From assembly GCA_016795295.1 (NCBI GenBank), contig JAEUHP010000205.1, forward strand, positions 62,001-126,000: a DNA stretch of 64,000 nt. Direction: 5' to 3'. A model generated the notes under the pieces. It saw only the letters and a program-made list of their open reading frames with translations. It ran no database searches and was not told the origin of the DNA. Below, piece after piece: positions 8,636-17,641 of this stretch (positions within the stretch are counted from its first letter, which is position 1; the number at the start of each line of letters is the position of its first letter). Source of the stretch: Planctomycetota bacterium. GTDB taxonomy: Bacteria > Planctomycetota > UBA1135 > UBA2386. The position numbers were made by a program, and so were the translations under genes.

Positions 8636-10519
8636 ATGCCGGCGTTGCGGGGGTGCGGGCTCGGACTCGGTGCGCTGCTCGGCGCCGCGGCCTTGGCCCA
8701 GGAACCGATTGCCGAAGCCGCCGGATTCGGCGCGATCTACGCCGATCTGCGCCTCGACCCCAGGACGGGCAACACCTTGCAGTTCGGCGCTGCGGTCGAG
8801 CCGAGCACCGGCTGGATCTTCGTCAGTGCCGCTCGGGTCGGCGCCACCGGCTCGCACTGGCTCTACGGGTTCGACGGGGACGGCAACCTGCGCGTGCAGT
8901 TCGCGCAGCCCGCGGCCCACGATCCGAGCCCGTTCGGCATGCGCGACCTGGAATGCGACGGCCAGAGCCTGCTCGGTGGCAGCGAATTCGGCATCTCGGT
9001 GCTGTCGTTCAACGGGGCTCCGGCGGCTGGCATCCTGGCGGCGAACGGCTTGCAGACGATCAGCCAGCCGATCACCGGCCCGGTGGCGACCCTGCTGCCG
9101 GTGGCCCGCGCCCTCGCCCTGGATCCGAACGGCAATGGCGGCAACGGTTCGCTGCTGGTGGCCGACTTCGGCTCGCCGATCTACGAGATCGACTTCGCCG
9201 GCAACGTGCTCCGGACCTTCCCGTACCAGGGCTGGTCGGCGTATGGCTTGACCATCGATCCGACCACCGGCAACCCGTGGGTGTTCGCCGGCCCGAACGG
9301 GCAGATCGAAGAGCTCGACCGGCAGACCATGACGCCGACCGGGCGCGCCGTGGCGCCGGTGGCGGCCGGGGCTCCAGGCGGCCTCGCCCTGGCGAGTCCG
9401 GTCGCGGGCCACCACGCCAGCTGGCCGTTGCGCACCGGGTTCGTGCACGTGGTGCAAGGGTCGGAAGACCACCTCGCGGTGCAGCGGCTGCATCTGTGGC
9501 CGGCGGTGCCTGGGTGGGACGAGATCCGCCTCGAAGTGGGCCGCAACGGCGGGCCCCTGCAGGTCGGCGTGCAGCCGTTCTGGCGCGGCGACCAGTTGCA
9601 ACTCCGCCCGGTCGATCCGACGGGCCTGCGTCTGGGCCAGCCGGTCTGGCTCGTGTTCAACGTCTACCAGGACGCCAACCGCAACGCGGCCACCGACTTG
9701 TCGCCGCTGCTGCCGGGGGTCGGGGTGCTCTGGGAGCATCGTTCGCTGAACGCGCTCAGTCTGCCGAGCACCTCGGCGTTCTTGGTGACCACGGCTTTGG
9801 TCGGCAGCACCACCAACTGGACCTTGCCGGCGACGTTCCCGCTGGCCGACCGCGACCTGTTCCGCATGCAGGGGCTCTACTTCGAACCGAACAGCCCGCA
9901 GGCCGGCATCGCTTCGACCCCCAGCGCGGTCTGGCAGGCGCAGTCCGGCGAGCGTGGCATCGTGGTCGCCGCGACCGGGCCGACCAGCTTCCGCGGTGCC
10001 CAGGGCCAGCCGTTCTGGTCGGTGAGCAGCGACACGACCCACGGCCATGGTGCGATCCTGCGCGTCGAGATCACCACGGCGGGGGCCACCGGCTACGCGG
10101 CCGGCATGAAGTTCGACATCGACCAGAATGCGATGGACGATCGGTTCGACGGTGGCAACGGCACTGCGGTCGGCTTCCGTGGCACCTACCGCAATGGCAG
10201 CGCTGGCTGGTGCGGGCTCGACTTCCAGGCCCCAGGCGTCTACGTGGCGCCGTTCCACGGCCCCGGCCAGAGCTGTGGGGCGGCATTCGCGCAGCCGCCG
10301 AACGCCAGCGGGGAAGTGCTCGATCTGCAGTTCGCGTTCACCGCGTTCACCCCCGGCAAACGGTTCGAGTTCGACTGCGACACGGACTACGGCCCGCCCG
10401 CCGGCAGCGACCACGCCGGCATGGTGGTGCGGGTCACCACCGCGAATTCGGGGGTGTTGACCGGCCTGCTGCAGGTCGATCCAGCGGCGCCGTTGCGCGC
10501 AGTGGTTTGGTTTCCCTGA
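8636..10519 (+). CDS. Secreted protein of unknown function with propeller-like and beta-sandwich regions
   Basis: 627 residues. The N-terminus MPALRGCGLGLGALLGAAALAQEP is a Sec signal peptide cut near ALAQ. Residues about 25-260 carry repeats of the kind LxxDPxTGNxxxF and GLTIDPTTGNPWVFAGPNGQIEELD, suggesting a beta-propeller of NHL/SMP-30 type. Residues about 300-420 (starting near GDQLQLRPVDPTGLRLGQPVWLVF) resemble a beta domain also seen in the secreted genes at 33614 and 56347. A C-terminal region with several Cys (CGLDF, SCGAAF, DCDTDYG) follows. I do not recognise a described family. It starts one base after the stop of the ChaN-PDZ gene. Confidence 0.7.
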   Translation: MPALRGCGLGLGALLGAAALAQEPIAEAAGFGAIYADLRLDPRTGNTLQFGAAVEPSTGWIFVSAARVGATGSHWLYGFDGDGNLRVQFAQPAAHDPSPFGMRDLECDGQSLLGGSEFGISVLSFNGAPAAGILAANGLQTISQPITGPVATLLPVARALALDPNGNGGNGSLLVADFGSPIYEIDFAGNVLRTFPYQGWSAYGLTIDPTTGNPWVFAGPNGQIEELDRQTMTPTGRAVAPVAAGAPGGLALASPVAGHHASWPLRTGFVHVVQGSEDHLAVQRLHLWPAVPGWDEIRLEVGRNGGPLQVGVQPFWRGDQLQLRPVDPTGLRLGQPVWLVFNVYQDANRNAATDLSPLLPGVGVLWEHRSLNALSLPSTSAFLVTTALVGSTTNWTLPATFPLADRDLFRMQGLYFEPNSPQAGIASTPSAVWQAQSGERGIVVAATGPTSFRGAQGQPFWSVSSDTTHGHGAILRVEITTAGATGYAAGMKFDIDQNAMDDRFDGGNGTAVGFRGTYRNGSAGWCGLDFQAPGVYVAPFHGPGQSCGAAFAQPPNASGEVLDLQFAFTAFTPGKRFEFDCDTDYGPPAGSDHAGMVVRVTTANSGVLTGLLQVDPAAPLRAVVWFP

Positions 10520-10530
10520 CCCCCGCCGCC

Positions 10531-10545
10531 GGGGGGTGGCCCCCC
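10531..10545 (+). terminator. Short G6/C6 hairpin after the secreted gene
   Basis: GGGGGG, TGG, CCCCCC forms a six-pair stem twelve bases after the stop codon. No T tract follows, so intrinsic termination is uncertain. The rest of the 175-base gap up to 10694 holds a TATCCT -10-like element and nothing else I recognise. Confidence 0.3.
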
Positions 10546-10646
10546 TGAGCGTGACGCTAGTCGCATTCCGGCAATGGTTTGGGGCTGTAGTGCCAAAGTC
10601 GTGCGGCAGCGCGTGCGTTTGCGTGGCGCGGTGCCCCCCTGATCCG

Positions 10647-10652
10647 TATCCT
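10647..10652 (+). promoter_or_regulatory. -10-like element TATCCT before the leucine dehydrogenase gene
   Basis: CGTATCCTGC matches the window's TANNNT pattern. It lies 41 bases before the GTG start chosen for the dehydrogenase. A TTG codon in the same frame lies at 10655, just after it. No clear -35 is present at the standard spacing. Confidence 0.4.
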
Positions 10653-10693
10653 GCTTGCCCCCCAACTCCGGGGGCCAACCCTCCTTCGTCACC

Positions 10694-11818
10694 GTGAGCC
10701 AAACCCTCCAGATCACCGACCTCTCCGTCCCCGGCTACGAACGCGTGGTGCGCGGCAAGGACCCGCAGAGTGGCCTGCACGCGATCATCGCGGTGCACGA
10801 CACGACGCTGGGCCCCGCCCTCGGCGGCCTGCGCATGTGGCCCTACGCCAGCGAAGACGAAGCGCTGTTCGACGTGAAGCGACTGTCGCGTGGCATGACC
10901 TTCAAGTCGGCGGTGGCGCAGACCGGGCTCGGCGGCGGCAAGGCCGTGATCCTGGGCGACCCCAAGAAGATCAAGTCCGAGGCGCTCTACCTGGCCATGG
11001 GACGTCTGGTCGACGCGCTCGGCGGCAAGTACATCACTGCCGAGGACGTCAACACCTCGGTGCAGGACCTCGAAGTGATCCGCCGCGCCACGCGCTACGT
11101 GACCGGCCTCGAGCGCAAGGACGGCGGCAGCGGCAATCCTTCGCCCTACACCGCCTATGGGGTGTTCCTCGGCCTCAAGGCTGCGCTCGGCCAAGTGTTC
11201 GGCAACGACAGCCCGAAGGGTCGCACCGTCAACATCCAGGGCATCGGCGCGGTTGGCTCGGCGCTGGCGCGCCGGCTGGTCGAAGCGGGGGCGGTGGTGC
11301 GCGCCGCCGACAAGAACCAGGAGCGCCTGCAGCAACTGGCCAAGGAGATCGGCTTCCAGCCCATCGACGAGGCCGCGGTCCTGTCCGCGCCGTGCGACGT
11401 GTTCGCTCCGTGTGCGCTCGGTGCGGTGCTGCACGACCAGTCGATTCCGGCGCTGCAGTGCAAGATCGTGGCCGGTGCCGCCAACAACCTGCTGCTCGAG
11501 CCGCGCCACGGCAAGGTGCTGGCCGATCGCGGCATCCTGTATGCGCCCGACTACGTGATCAACGCGGGCGGCATCATCAACGTCTCGGTCGAGTTCCACC
11601 CCGGTGGCTACGACGAGAAGGTGTCGCTGGCCAAGATCGAACGCATCCCGCAGGCGCTGGTCGAACTGTGGACGATCGCCAAGCAGGAGCGCATCCCACC
11701 GAGCGATGCCGCCGACCGGCTGGCGGAACGCATCGTCGCCGACGCCCGCGGCAAGAAGAAGGCTGCGTCGTGTGGTCCGGGCAACCAGGGCAAGCCCGGC
11801 GGTTGCGGCTGCGGCTGA
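10694..11818 (+). CDS. ldh: Glu/Leu/Phe/Val dehydrogenase, most like leucine dehydrogenase, with a Cys-rich tail
   Basis: 374 residues from a GTG start. The N-terminus reads GLHAIIAVHDTTLGPALGGLRMWPY, the hallmark of leucine/phenylalanine dehydrogenases. The substrate lysines are K71 (MTFKSAV) and K83 (GLGGGKAVI). ITAEDVNTS and the NAD-binding GIGAVGSALARRL follow. It should deaminate branched-chain L-amino acids to 2-oxoacids with NAD+. An in-frame TTG at 10655 would add 13 residues without family support, so I prefer GTG 10694. The last 16 residues (SCGPGNQGKPGGCGCG) form a Gly/Cys-rich tail that canonical enzymes lack and that could bind metal. The symbol ldh here means leucine, not lactate, dehydrogenase. 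Confidence 0.88.
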   Translation: MSQTLQITDLSVPGYERVVRGKDPQSGLHAIIAVHDTTLGPALGGLRMWPYASEDEALFDVKRLSRGMTFKSAVAQTGLGGGKAVILGDPKKIKSEALYLAMGRLVDALGGKYITAEDVNTSVQDLEVIRRATRYVTGLERKDGGSGNPSPYTAYGVFLGLKAALGQVFGNDSPKGRTVNIQGIGAVGSALARRLVEAGAVVRAADKNQERLQQLAKEIGFQPIDEAAVLSAPCDVFAPCALGAVLHDQSIPALQCKIVAGAANNLLLEPRHGKVLADRGILYAPDYVINAGGIINVSVEFHPGGYDEKVSLAKIERIPQALVELWTIAKQERIPPSDAADRLAERIVADARGKKKAASCGPGNQGKPGGCGCG

Positions 11819-11826
11819 GCGCGCTT

Positions 11827-11857
11827 GCTCCTGCGGCCGGCGTGCGCTCCTGCGGCC
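11827..11857 (+). repeat. Short direct repeat GCTCCTGCGGCC, two copies 19 bases apart
   Basis: The 12-base unit occurs at 11827-11838 and 11846-11857 in the gap between two convergent genes. It has no strong hairpin and no known function. Confidence 0.45.
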
Positions 11858-11873
11858 AGCCGCGGCCAGCCGG

Positions 11874-13034
11874 TCAGCGCCCCGCGGGTGGTTTGGTGCC
11901 CGCAGGCGGCGCGGAGCCGGTGGCAGGCTCGGCCAGGAACGCCACCATGGCCGCGACCCCCTGGTAGCCGACCAGGCGCCGCACTTCGCTGCCGTCGGGA
12001 CCGAGCAGCAGCATGGTCGGGTAGCCGGCGATGCCGAAGCGCTTCACCAGTTCGCGTTCCTGGTCGCCGTCCAGCTTGACGCACACCACGTTCTTCGCCG
12101 CGGCGACCACGGCTTCGGCGGTGTACACCAGTTCGTCCATCGCTTTGCACGGGCCGCACCAAGTGGTGGCGAAGTCGACCAGGACGCGCTGCTGCCCTTG
12201 TTTGGCCGTGGCCAGGGCTGCTGCGAAGTCGGTGCCGAACCCCAACGGCTTCGCGGCGCGCGCCGCAGTGCGGTCGGCGGCGAACGCATCCGCCTTGGCC
12301 TTCTCCTCGGCTTCGGTGGTGCGCGGGTCGAACGGTTCCAACAGCAGGTGCCGGCCGTCGGCCGCGATCTGCACGGCGCGCCAGGCTTTGGTCTCGAGCC
12401 AGCAGTGCTGGCTCAAGGCGCGCGGCCCGGCACTCAGCAGCTGCTTCGGCTCGGTGGCCAGTGCCCACGAATCCGCCGTGGTGATCACGCCGTCGAGTTC
12501 CATCTCGGTGACCAGCACCAGCGTCGAGACGCCACCGAGCTCGGCGCGGCCCTGGCTGTAGCCGCGGCGCGTCCAGCGCAGCGTGGGTGCTGCGTTCGGC
12601 TCCGCCGGGTCGAACACGAACCACAGCCCCAGCGCATACGGCACGCTGTGCGCCGGTTGGCCGTCCTGCGCAGCGAACGGCACCGCGACCACCGCCTCGA
12701 AACTCGACCACCATTTGCCCCGGGTCTCCTTGGGCGTGGTGGTGAGGCGCTCGGTCGGATCGAGCTGGCCATTGCGGTCGAGGTCGAGCCACAGCACGTC
12801 GCGCTGGGGCTGGCCCGGGCTGCGTTCGAGGCGCACCGCGACCGCGGGCGAGCCTTTGGGGCCGAGCGCGAAGCTGCCGACCAGCACTTCGCCGTCGACG
12901 CGCAACGGCACGGTGGCGCCCTTCGGGCTCCACGCCAGGGTCTCGCCCTTCTGCGGCACGTGCGGTTCGAGTGCGACGGCCACGCGCACGGGTTCTTGAG
13001 GGGCGGCGAGCAGCGACAGCAGGGCGAACAGCAT
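11874..13034 (-). CDS. Secreted thioredoxin-fold protein with an N-terminal beta region
   Basis: 386 residues. A short signal peptide (MLFALLSLLAAPQEP) is followed by about 240 residues of beta-rich sequence containing a calcium-loop-like DLDRNGQLDPTE (84-95). A thioredoxin domain (about 265-370) has the active site WCGPC (C293, C296) and the cis-proline segment IAGYPTMLLLG. It probably acts outside the cytoplasm as a disulphide reductase or oxidoreductase. A low-complexity Pro tail ends the chain. A TATCCT box ends six bases before the ATG, so the mRNA may be leaderless. It lies downstream of rsgA on the same strand with a 92-base gap. Confidence 0.85.
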   Translation of the reverse strand: MLFALLSLLAAPQEPVRVAVALEPHVPQKGETLAWSPKGATVPLRVDGEVLVGSFALGPKGSPAVAVRLERSPGQPQRDVLWLDLDRNGQLDPTERLTTTPKETRGKWWSSFEAVVAVPFAAQDGQPAHSVPYALGLWFVFDPAEPNAAPTLRWTRRGYSQGRAELGGVSTLVLVTEMELDGVITTADSWALATEPKQLLSAGPRALSQHCWLETKAWRAVQIAADGRHLLLEPFDPRTTEAEEKAKADAFAADRTAARAAKPLGFGTDFAAALATAKQGQQRVLVDFATTWCGPCKAMDELVYTAEAVVAAAKNVVCVKLDGDQERELVKRFGIAGYPTMLLLGPDGSEVRRLVGYQGVAAMVAFLAEPATGSAPPAGTKPPAGR

Positions 13035-13040
13035 GCATGC

Positions 13041-13046
13041 AGGATA
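13041..13046 (-). promoter_or_regulatory. -10-like element TATCCT of the thioredoxin-fold gene
   Basis: Minus strand GCGCTATCCT, then six bases, then the ATG at 13034. The position predicts a transcript that begins at the start codon. Confidence 0.55.
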
Positions 13047-13126
13047 GCGCCGTGGCGGCTGCTGGCGCGTTGCTACCCGACGGTTTGCCGGACGCGCGTG
13101 CCGAGGTGCCAGGGTGGCGGGGTGCT

Positions 13127-14113
13127 TCAGCGGCCGGGTCGGCGGCGCCCGCCGCCGCGCTTCGGGGCATTGCCACCGCGGCCGGGCGGAGCCTCTGCCT
13201 CGCGCGCTCGCGCCAACATGGCGCGGTACGACGCGTAGCGGCTGGGCGGCACCGTGCCGGCGGCGGCGGCCTGCTGCACCGCACAGTCGCGTTCGGTGTC
13301 GTGCAGGCAGCCGCGGTAGGCACAGCCGGCGCGCTGCGCCAGGAGCTCGGGAAACAAGAACTGCAGCTCCTGGGTGCCGACGCAGAACAGGTGGAAATTG
13401 CGCACTCCCGGCGTGTCCAGCACGTGGCCGCCGCCGGGCAGCCGCAGCAGTTCGGTGTGGCTGGTGGTGTGCCGGCCCTGGCCGATGTGGTTCAGCTCGC
13501 CGGTGCGCAGCAGGGCGCCCGGCACCACGTGGTTGACCAGGGTCGACTTGCCAGCACCGCTGAGCCCGCACAGCACGGTGCGGTTGCCGTGCAGCAAGGC
13601 CGCGACCTCGGCCAGGGTCGCGTCGGTGCGCTGTCCCGCGGCGGTGCTGGTGGCCAGCACCCGCACTCCCGCACCCGCATACACCTGCTGCCAGTGCGCG
13701 GCGGCCGCCGGATCGAGGTCGCACTTGCTGAGCACCAGCACCGCCGGCAGCTCTTCGCGTGCGGCGGCCGCCAGCACGCCGTCGACCAATTCGGGTTGGA
13801 ACGGCGGTTCGGCGACACTGGCGACCACCAGCACCAGGGTGACGTTCGCGGCCAACACCTGGGAACGCTGCTCGCCCTCGCTGGCCGCCGCGCGGTGCAG
13901 TTGGCTGCGGCGCGGCAGCACCGCGGCGATCGCCTGCCCGCTCGGGTCGAGCTGCACCAGGTCGCCGACCGCGAGCGGGCGCTTCTCGTGGGAGCGGCCC
14001 TCGAACAGCTTGCCGGCCAGCGGCACCTTGTGGCCTTGGCCATCGACTTCGACCACGCACGCTTTGGCGTCGATGCGCAGCACCAGGACGGGTTCGGCTT
14101 CGGTAGGCGGCAT
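13127..14113 (-). CDS. rsgA: Ribosome small subunit-dependent GTPase A
   Basis: 328 residues. The order of GTPase motifs is circularly permuted, as in RsgA/YjeQ: G4 SKCD (129-132) comes before G1 GLSGAGKS (183-190) and G3 DTPG (233-236). An N-terminal OB fold (about 10-75) and a C-terminal zinc site with C264, C269, H271 and C277 complete the family layout. It helps late maturation of the 30S subunit in the cytoplasm. I chose the ATG at 14113 because upstream codons run into the neighbouring promoter. The C-terminus is a basic Gly/Arg/Pro tail (PKRGGGRRRPGR). A TACAGT box lies 16 bases upstream. Confidence 0.96.
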   Translation of the reverse strand: MPPTEAEPVLVLRIDAKACVVEVDGQGHKVPLAGKLFEGRSHEKRPLAVGDLVQLDPSGQAIAAVLPRRSQLHRAAASEGEQRSQVLAANVTLVLVVASVAEPPFQPELVDGVLAAAAREELPAVLVLSKCDLDPAAAAHWQQVYAGAGVRVLATSTAAGQRTDATLAEVAALLHGNRTVLCGLSGAGKSTLVNHVVPGALLRTGELNHIGQGRHTTSHTELLRLPGGGHVLDTPGVRNFHLFCVGTQELQFLFPELLAQRAGCAYRGCLHDTERDCAVQQAAAAGTVPPSRYASYRAMLARAREAEAPPGRGGNAPKRGGGRRRPGR

Positions 14114-14129
14114 CGCGGCTCGGTGGGGC

Positions 14130-14135
14130 ACTGTA
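14130..14135 (-). promoter_or_regulatory. -10-like element TACAGT of rsgA
   Basis: Minus strand CCGCTACAGT ends 16 bases before the rsgA ATG, leaving a leader of about ten bases. It shares the CGCTANNNT form of other boxes in the window. Confidence 0.45.
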
Positions 14136-14165
14136 GCGGTTCGCGCCGCCCGAGGCAGTCGGGGC

Positions 14166-14194
14166 TTGGCAATGCCGCGGTCGCGCCGCATACT
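14166..14194 (+). promoter_or_regulatory. Promoter TTGGCA-N17-CATACT, 7 bases before the start codon
   Basis: This is the most complete sigma-70-like promoter near a start codon in the window: TTGGCA at 14166-14171, a 17-base spacer, CATACT at 14189-14194, and the ATG at 14202. The geometry puts the transcript start at the ATG. Confidence 0.6.
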
Positions 14195-14201
14195 TTGCCG
14201 C

Positions 14202-15968
14202 ATGAAGTGGTTGCTCATGCAGTGCTGGGGCGCGTGGCTGCTGGCCGGCTTGCCGGCGCAGGGTCGGGCACCGCTCTACGGTTCGGTCTGGCAGCAAGAT
14301 GGCCGGCCCGCTGCTGCCGCCGCGGTGACCTTGGTCCACCAGCCACCCGGCGGACCCGCCAGCGGGGCCGCAGACGTGGTGGCGGCCGTGGCCGACGCCC
14401 GCGGCCGCTTCGTGGCGCGGCTGCTGCCGCAGTGTGACTACTCGGCCTACGCGGTCGCGTCGGCTGCCGACGGCAGCTTCACCGCGAGTCCGGTGCGCGA
14501 AGGGGCCTGTGCCGGCATCGAGTGCGAACTGCAGCTCGGCGCGCCGCAGCGGCCACCCCGGGTGCAGTTGGCGGGCGCCGCAGCCTGGGCGAGCCACGGC
14601 CCACTGGCCGTCGAGCTGGCGCCCGAAGCGGCGCATCTGCAGTTCGCGGCGGTGGTCGATGGCGTGGCGCCCCGCCTGCCCGATTGGCGTTGGATCTTGG
14701 TGCGCACCGCCGCAGGGGAACCGCTCTGGCTCGGCCCCGTGCCCGACGCCAAAGCCGGCGTGCTCGAAGCGCACCTGCCGCCGCCGGTCGACGTGTGGCT
14801 GCGCGCCGTCGACGCGTTCGGGCAGCCACTGGCCGAAGTCGAGGTGCTGGCCGCCGCGGTGGCGGATCCGTTCGCGCAGCCGCGGGGCGCCTGGTTCGGT
14901 CGGCCGGCCCTGCGCCTGGATCGGCGCGCCGGCTGCACCGATGCCGCAGGGTGCTGCCGCCTGCAGGTGCCGCGGCCGGCCGCCGGGGTGACGGCCGTCG
15001 CCTTGCGGGCGGCGGGGCGGGCCGAAGCGGTGGTGGGCATCCACAGCGCGGGCCGGATCTCGGGCGAAGGGGTGGTGGTGCCCACGGTGGTGGACCAGGC
15101 CATCGACGTGCCCATGCTCAAGGCGGCGCGGCTGCGGCTTTGCGCCGGCGACCAGGCCGTGGTGCCGACCGCGGCCCTGCTCACCACCTGCTGCCGCGGC
15201 GAGCACGGCGTCGAGCGCACGGCGCTGCTGCAGTTCGAGCCGAACGGCGAGTGCGAGTTGCCGTTGCCGACCAATCCGGTCGAATCGATGCTGCACGTGC
15301 AGGAGCGCGCTGCGGGCCCGTGGCGGCTGCAGCGCGTGGCGTTCCACAGCGGCGCGACCGCCGTGGTCGATCTCGCGGCGCAACGGCGGCTCACCGTGCG
15401 CTGCACGGGCGCCGACGGCGCGCCGGCGCGTGGGTTGGTCGGGGTGCTGGTGCCGGTGAGTTCGCAGCGCGCGTTGGCGATGCAGGTGGTGGTGTGCACC
15501 GACCAGGCAGGGCGGCTCGAACGCTGGCTCGGGCCCGACGCATGGGTCTTGGTGGTGACCGACGGGCGGTCGTGGGGCAGCACGACGGTGCCGCGCTTCG
15601 ACGCGCCGGGAGGGCGCGGCGAGCAGGAGCGCGAGGTGGAGCTGGCGGAGCTGCCCGGAGCGCGGTTCGTGGTCACGGACAGCCAAGGCCTGCCAGTGGC
15701 GGGCGTGCGGGGCGTCGTGCATGCCGGGGGGGTGGGCAATGGGCCGGCCACCGAGGAGATCCAGGTGGCGCGGGTGCTCGGGCAGCTCGTGCCGGCGCTG
15801 GCCTCAGGGCGGCGTTCGGATGCGCAGGGAGTGCTGTGGCTGCCGCTGCCGGTTGGGGCGAAGCAGACGGTCGTGCATCTGCTCCATCCGGACTTCCCGC
15901 AGGTGCAGTTGCGGGCGAGTCCTGGCGATGAGCTGCCTTTGGGGCTCGGCCCGCGGCTCGTGCGCTGA
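14202..15968 (+). CDS. Secreted protein with carboxypeptidase-regulatory-like (CarboxypepD) regions
   Basis: 588 residues. It has a Sec signal peptide (MKWLLMQCWGAWLLAGLPAQG). The first domain (about 25-110) reads LYGSVWQQDGRPAAAAAVTL, then VADARGRFVARLLP and YSAYAVASAADG, the transthyretin-like pattern of CarboxypepD_reg domains. Similar Ig/TTR-like stretches recur later (FGQPLAEVEVLAA, CTDAAGCCRLQVPRP, TDSQGLPVAGVRGVVHAGG). This is a modular envelope or cell-surface protein of unknown function. Its ATG lies seven bases after a good promoter, so the mRNA is probably leaderless. It converges on the M28 peptidase gene. Confidence 0.75.
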   Translation: MKWLLMQCWGAWLLAGLPAQGRAPLYGSVWQQDGRPAAAAAVTLVHQPPGGPASGAADVVAAVADARGRFVARLLPQCDYSAYAVASAADGSFTASPVREGACAGIECELQLGAPQRPPRVQLAGAAAWASHGPLAVELAPEAAHLQFAAVVDGVAPRLPDWRWILVRTAAGEPLWLGPVPDAKAGVLEAHLPPPVDVWLRAVDAFGQPLAEVEVLAAAVADPFAQPRGAWFGRPALRLDRRAGCTDAAGCCRLQVPRPAAGVTAVALRAAGRAEAVVGIHSAGRISGEGVVVPTVVDQAIDVPMLKAARLRLCAGDQAVVPTAALLTTCCRGEHGVERTALLQFEPNGECELPLPTNPVESMLHVQERAAGPWRLQRVAFHSGATAVVDLAAQRRLTVRCTGADGAPARGLVGVLVPVSSQRALAMQVVVCTDQAGRLERWLGPDAWVLVVTDGRSWGSTTVPRFDAPGGRGEQEREVELAELPGARFVVTDSQGLPVAGVRGVVHAGGVGNGPATEEIQVARVLGQLVPALASGRRSDAQGVLWLPLPVGAKQTVVHLLHPDFPQVQLRASPGDELPLGLGPRLVR

Positions 15969-15988
15969 AGGGGCCGCCGCGGCAACCC

Positions 15989-17635
15989 TCACCGCTCGAA
16001 CGTCACCTGCACCGTCACTTCGCCGCCACCGCGCAGCACCGTGATCGCCTTCTGCGGCGTGCCCTCGTCGAGCAGCCGGCGCAGGTCTTCGCGCGCAGCG
16101 ACCTTGCCTTCGCCGATGCGCACGATGCGGTCGCCGGCCTTGAGTCCGGCCTTCTGCGCCAGCCCGTCGCCGACCTCGGCGATGGTCAGCCCGTCGTCCG
16201 CGAGCTGCACGCCGAGCAGCCGTCCGGTGCCGCGGCCCTGGCGACCGCCGCCCGCACCACCGCTGAAGCCGCGCTGCACCTTCATGTTCTCGCGGCTGAG
16301 CAGTTCGGGCAGGTTGGCGAGCCCGAGCGCACCGACCGCGATCACCACCGAGCTGTGCTTCTGGTACTCGGGAATCGCCGCATCGTAGGTGTCGTACTGG
16401 GTGTGGTGGGTGCGCGTGTAGTTGGCCCGCCCCGCCTGGTCCCAGAAGAAGCCGGGCACTCCCGCGGCCGTGAACGATTCGTGGTCGCTGCCGATCGGCC
16501 GGAACGCTTCGATGTCGCGGATCTTGAACGGCATGGCCTCGTCGAGGCGCAGCACCGGCGCGAACACCAGTTCGAGCTGTGGGCGCATCTCCTTCATCCC
16601 GGCGATGCCCGACAGGTAGTTGGTGCCGCCGTCGTGCACCAGGCAGGCGCTGTACTTGGCCATCTCGTCCTTGTGCTTCTGCACCCACGCCCGCGAACCG
16701 AGCAGGCCCTGCTCTTCGCCGCTCCAGAGCATGAAGCGGATCGTGCGCTTGGGCTTGGCGCCGATCGCGGTGAGGATGCGCGCAGCTTCGAGCGTGGTGG
16801 CCGCACCGGTGCCGTTGTCGGTGGCGCCGGTGGCGCCGTCCCACGAATCGAGGTGGCCGCCGACCACCACGTACTCGTCGGGGTGTTCGGTGCCGGGCAG
16901 GTCGGCGATCACGTTGTAGAGCGGGATCGGGCCCTTGCGGAAGTGGTTGCGGAGGTCGAACTCGACTTCGACTGCCACGCCCTCGGTGACCAGCGCGCGC
17001 AGTTTCTGGTGCTGGTCGCTGCGCAGGCGCACGAACGGCAACTTCGGCAGGTTGTTCCAGTCGATGCGCGGGCTGCCGCCGGTGAGCAGCAACTCGCCGC
17101 GGCCGCCGCCGACGAAGCCGAAGCCGCCGGCGGCTTCGACCGCGGCCGACAACGTCTTGAAGAACTCGCCGCTGGCGGGTGGGTCGAGCAACCAGGCACC
17201 CTGCAGGCGGCCCGTCAGGCTGGCCAGTTCGTCGGCGTTCTTCGGCGCAGGCAGCACCGGGCCGCGCGAGGGCCGCTTGGTGCCCGCGGTCCAGGCATCG
17301 GTGTTGCACACGAACTCGAGCGCTTCGGGCTTGGTCATCCGACCCCACCACGGGCCGCGGTTGAAACCGACCGCGAACTCGCCCCAGGCTTCCATCTGCA
17401 CGTTGGCCAGGCCCATCGCGGTGAAGGTGTCGCGCGCCCACTCCCCGGCCACCGTCAGGTTGTCCGAGCCGGTGAGGCGCGGGCCGATGCGGTTGCACAG
17501 GTGGTCGAGGTGGTCCATCACCTGGGAGCGGTCGAAGCCTTCGCGGCGGATCGCGGCGAAGTCGGCGTCGCTGACTTGGGCCAGCGCGGTGGCGGTGGCG
17601 CCGAGGAACGGGAGCAGGAAGCGGAGCAGGAGCAT
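15989..17635 (-). CDS. Secreted M28 family metallopeptidase with a C-terminal PDZ domain
   Basis: 548 residues. The signal peptide (MLLLRFLLPFLGATATALAQ) precedes a region with a PA-like insert and an M28 zinc domain. Zinc ligands and catalytic residues are visible: H261 and D263 in GGHLDSW, D273 in GATDNGTG, and E307/E308 in WSGEEQG. A late acidic and histidine segment (FRPIGSDHESF) supplies further ligands. A PDZ domain occupies about 465-548 (LLGVQLADDGLTIAEVGDGLAQKAGLKAGDRIVRIG). It probably acts as an exported aminopeptidase or carboxypeptidase that takes peptides as nutrients. TACCGT ends six bases before the ATG. It is divergent from the sigma factor gene. Confidence 0.9.
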   Translation of the reverse strand: MLLLRFLLPFLGATATALAQVSDADFAAIRREGFDRSQVMDHLDHLCNRIGPRLTGSDNLTVAGEWARDTFTAMGLANVQMEAWGEFAVGFNRGPWWGRMTKPEALEFVCNTDAWTAGTKRPSRGPVLPAPKNADELASLTGRLQGAWLLDPPASGEFFKTLSAAVEAAGGFGFVGGGRGELLLTGGSPRIDWNNLPKLPFVRLRSDQHQKLRALVTEGVAVEVEFDLRNHFRKGPIPLYNVIADLPGTEHPDEYVVVGGHLDSWDGATGATDNGTGAATTLEAARILTAIGAKPKRTIRFMLWSGEEQGLLGSRAWVQKHKDEMAKYSACLVHDGGTNYLSGIAGMKEMRPQLELVFAPVLRLDEAMPFKIRDIEAFRPIGSDHESFTAAGVPGFFWDQAGRANYTRTHHTQYDTYDAAIPEYQKHSSVVIAVGALGLANLPELLSRENMKVQRGFSGGAGGGRQGRGTGRLLGVQLADDGLTIAEVGDGLAQKAGLKAGDRIVRIGEGKVAAREDLRRLLDEGTPQKAITVLRGGGEVTVQVTFER

Positions 17636-17641
17636 GGCCGA

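Noticed and set aside
14114-14218. Longer N-terminus for RsgA from 14218
   Set aside because: The extra 35 residues have no OB-fold similarity and would run through the divergent promoter and the start of the neighbouring gene.
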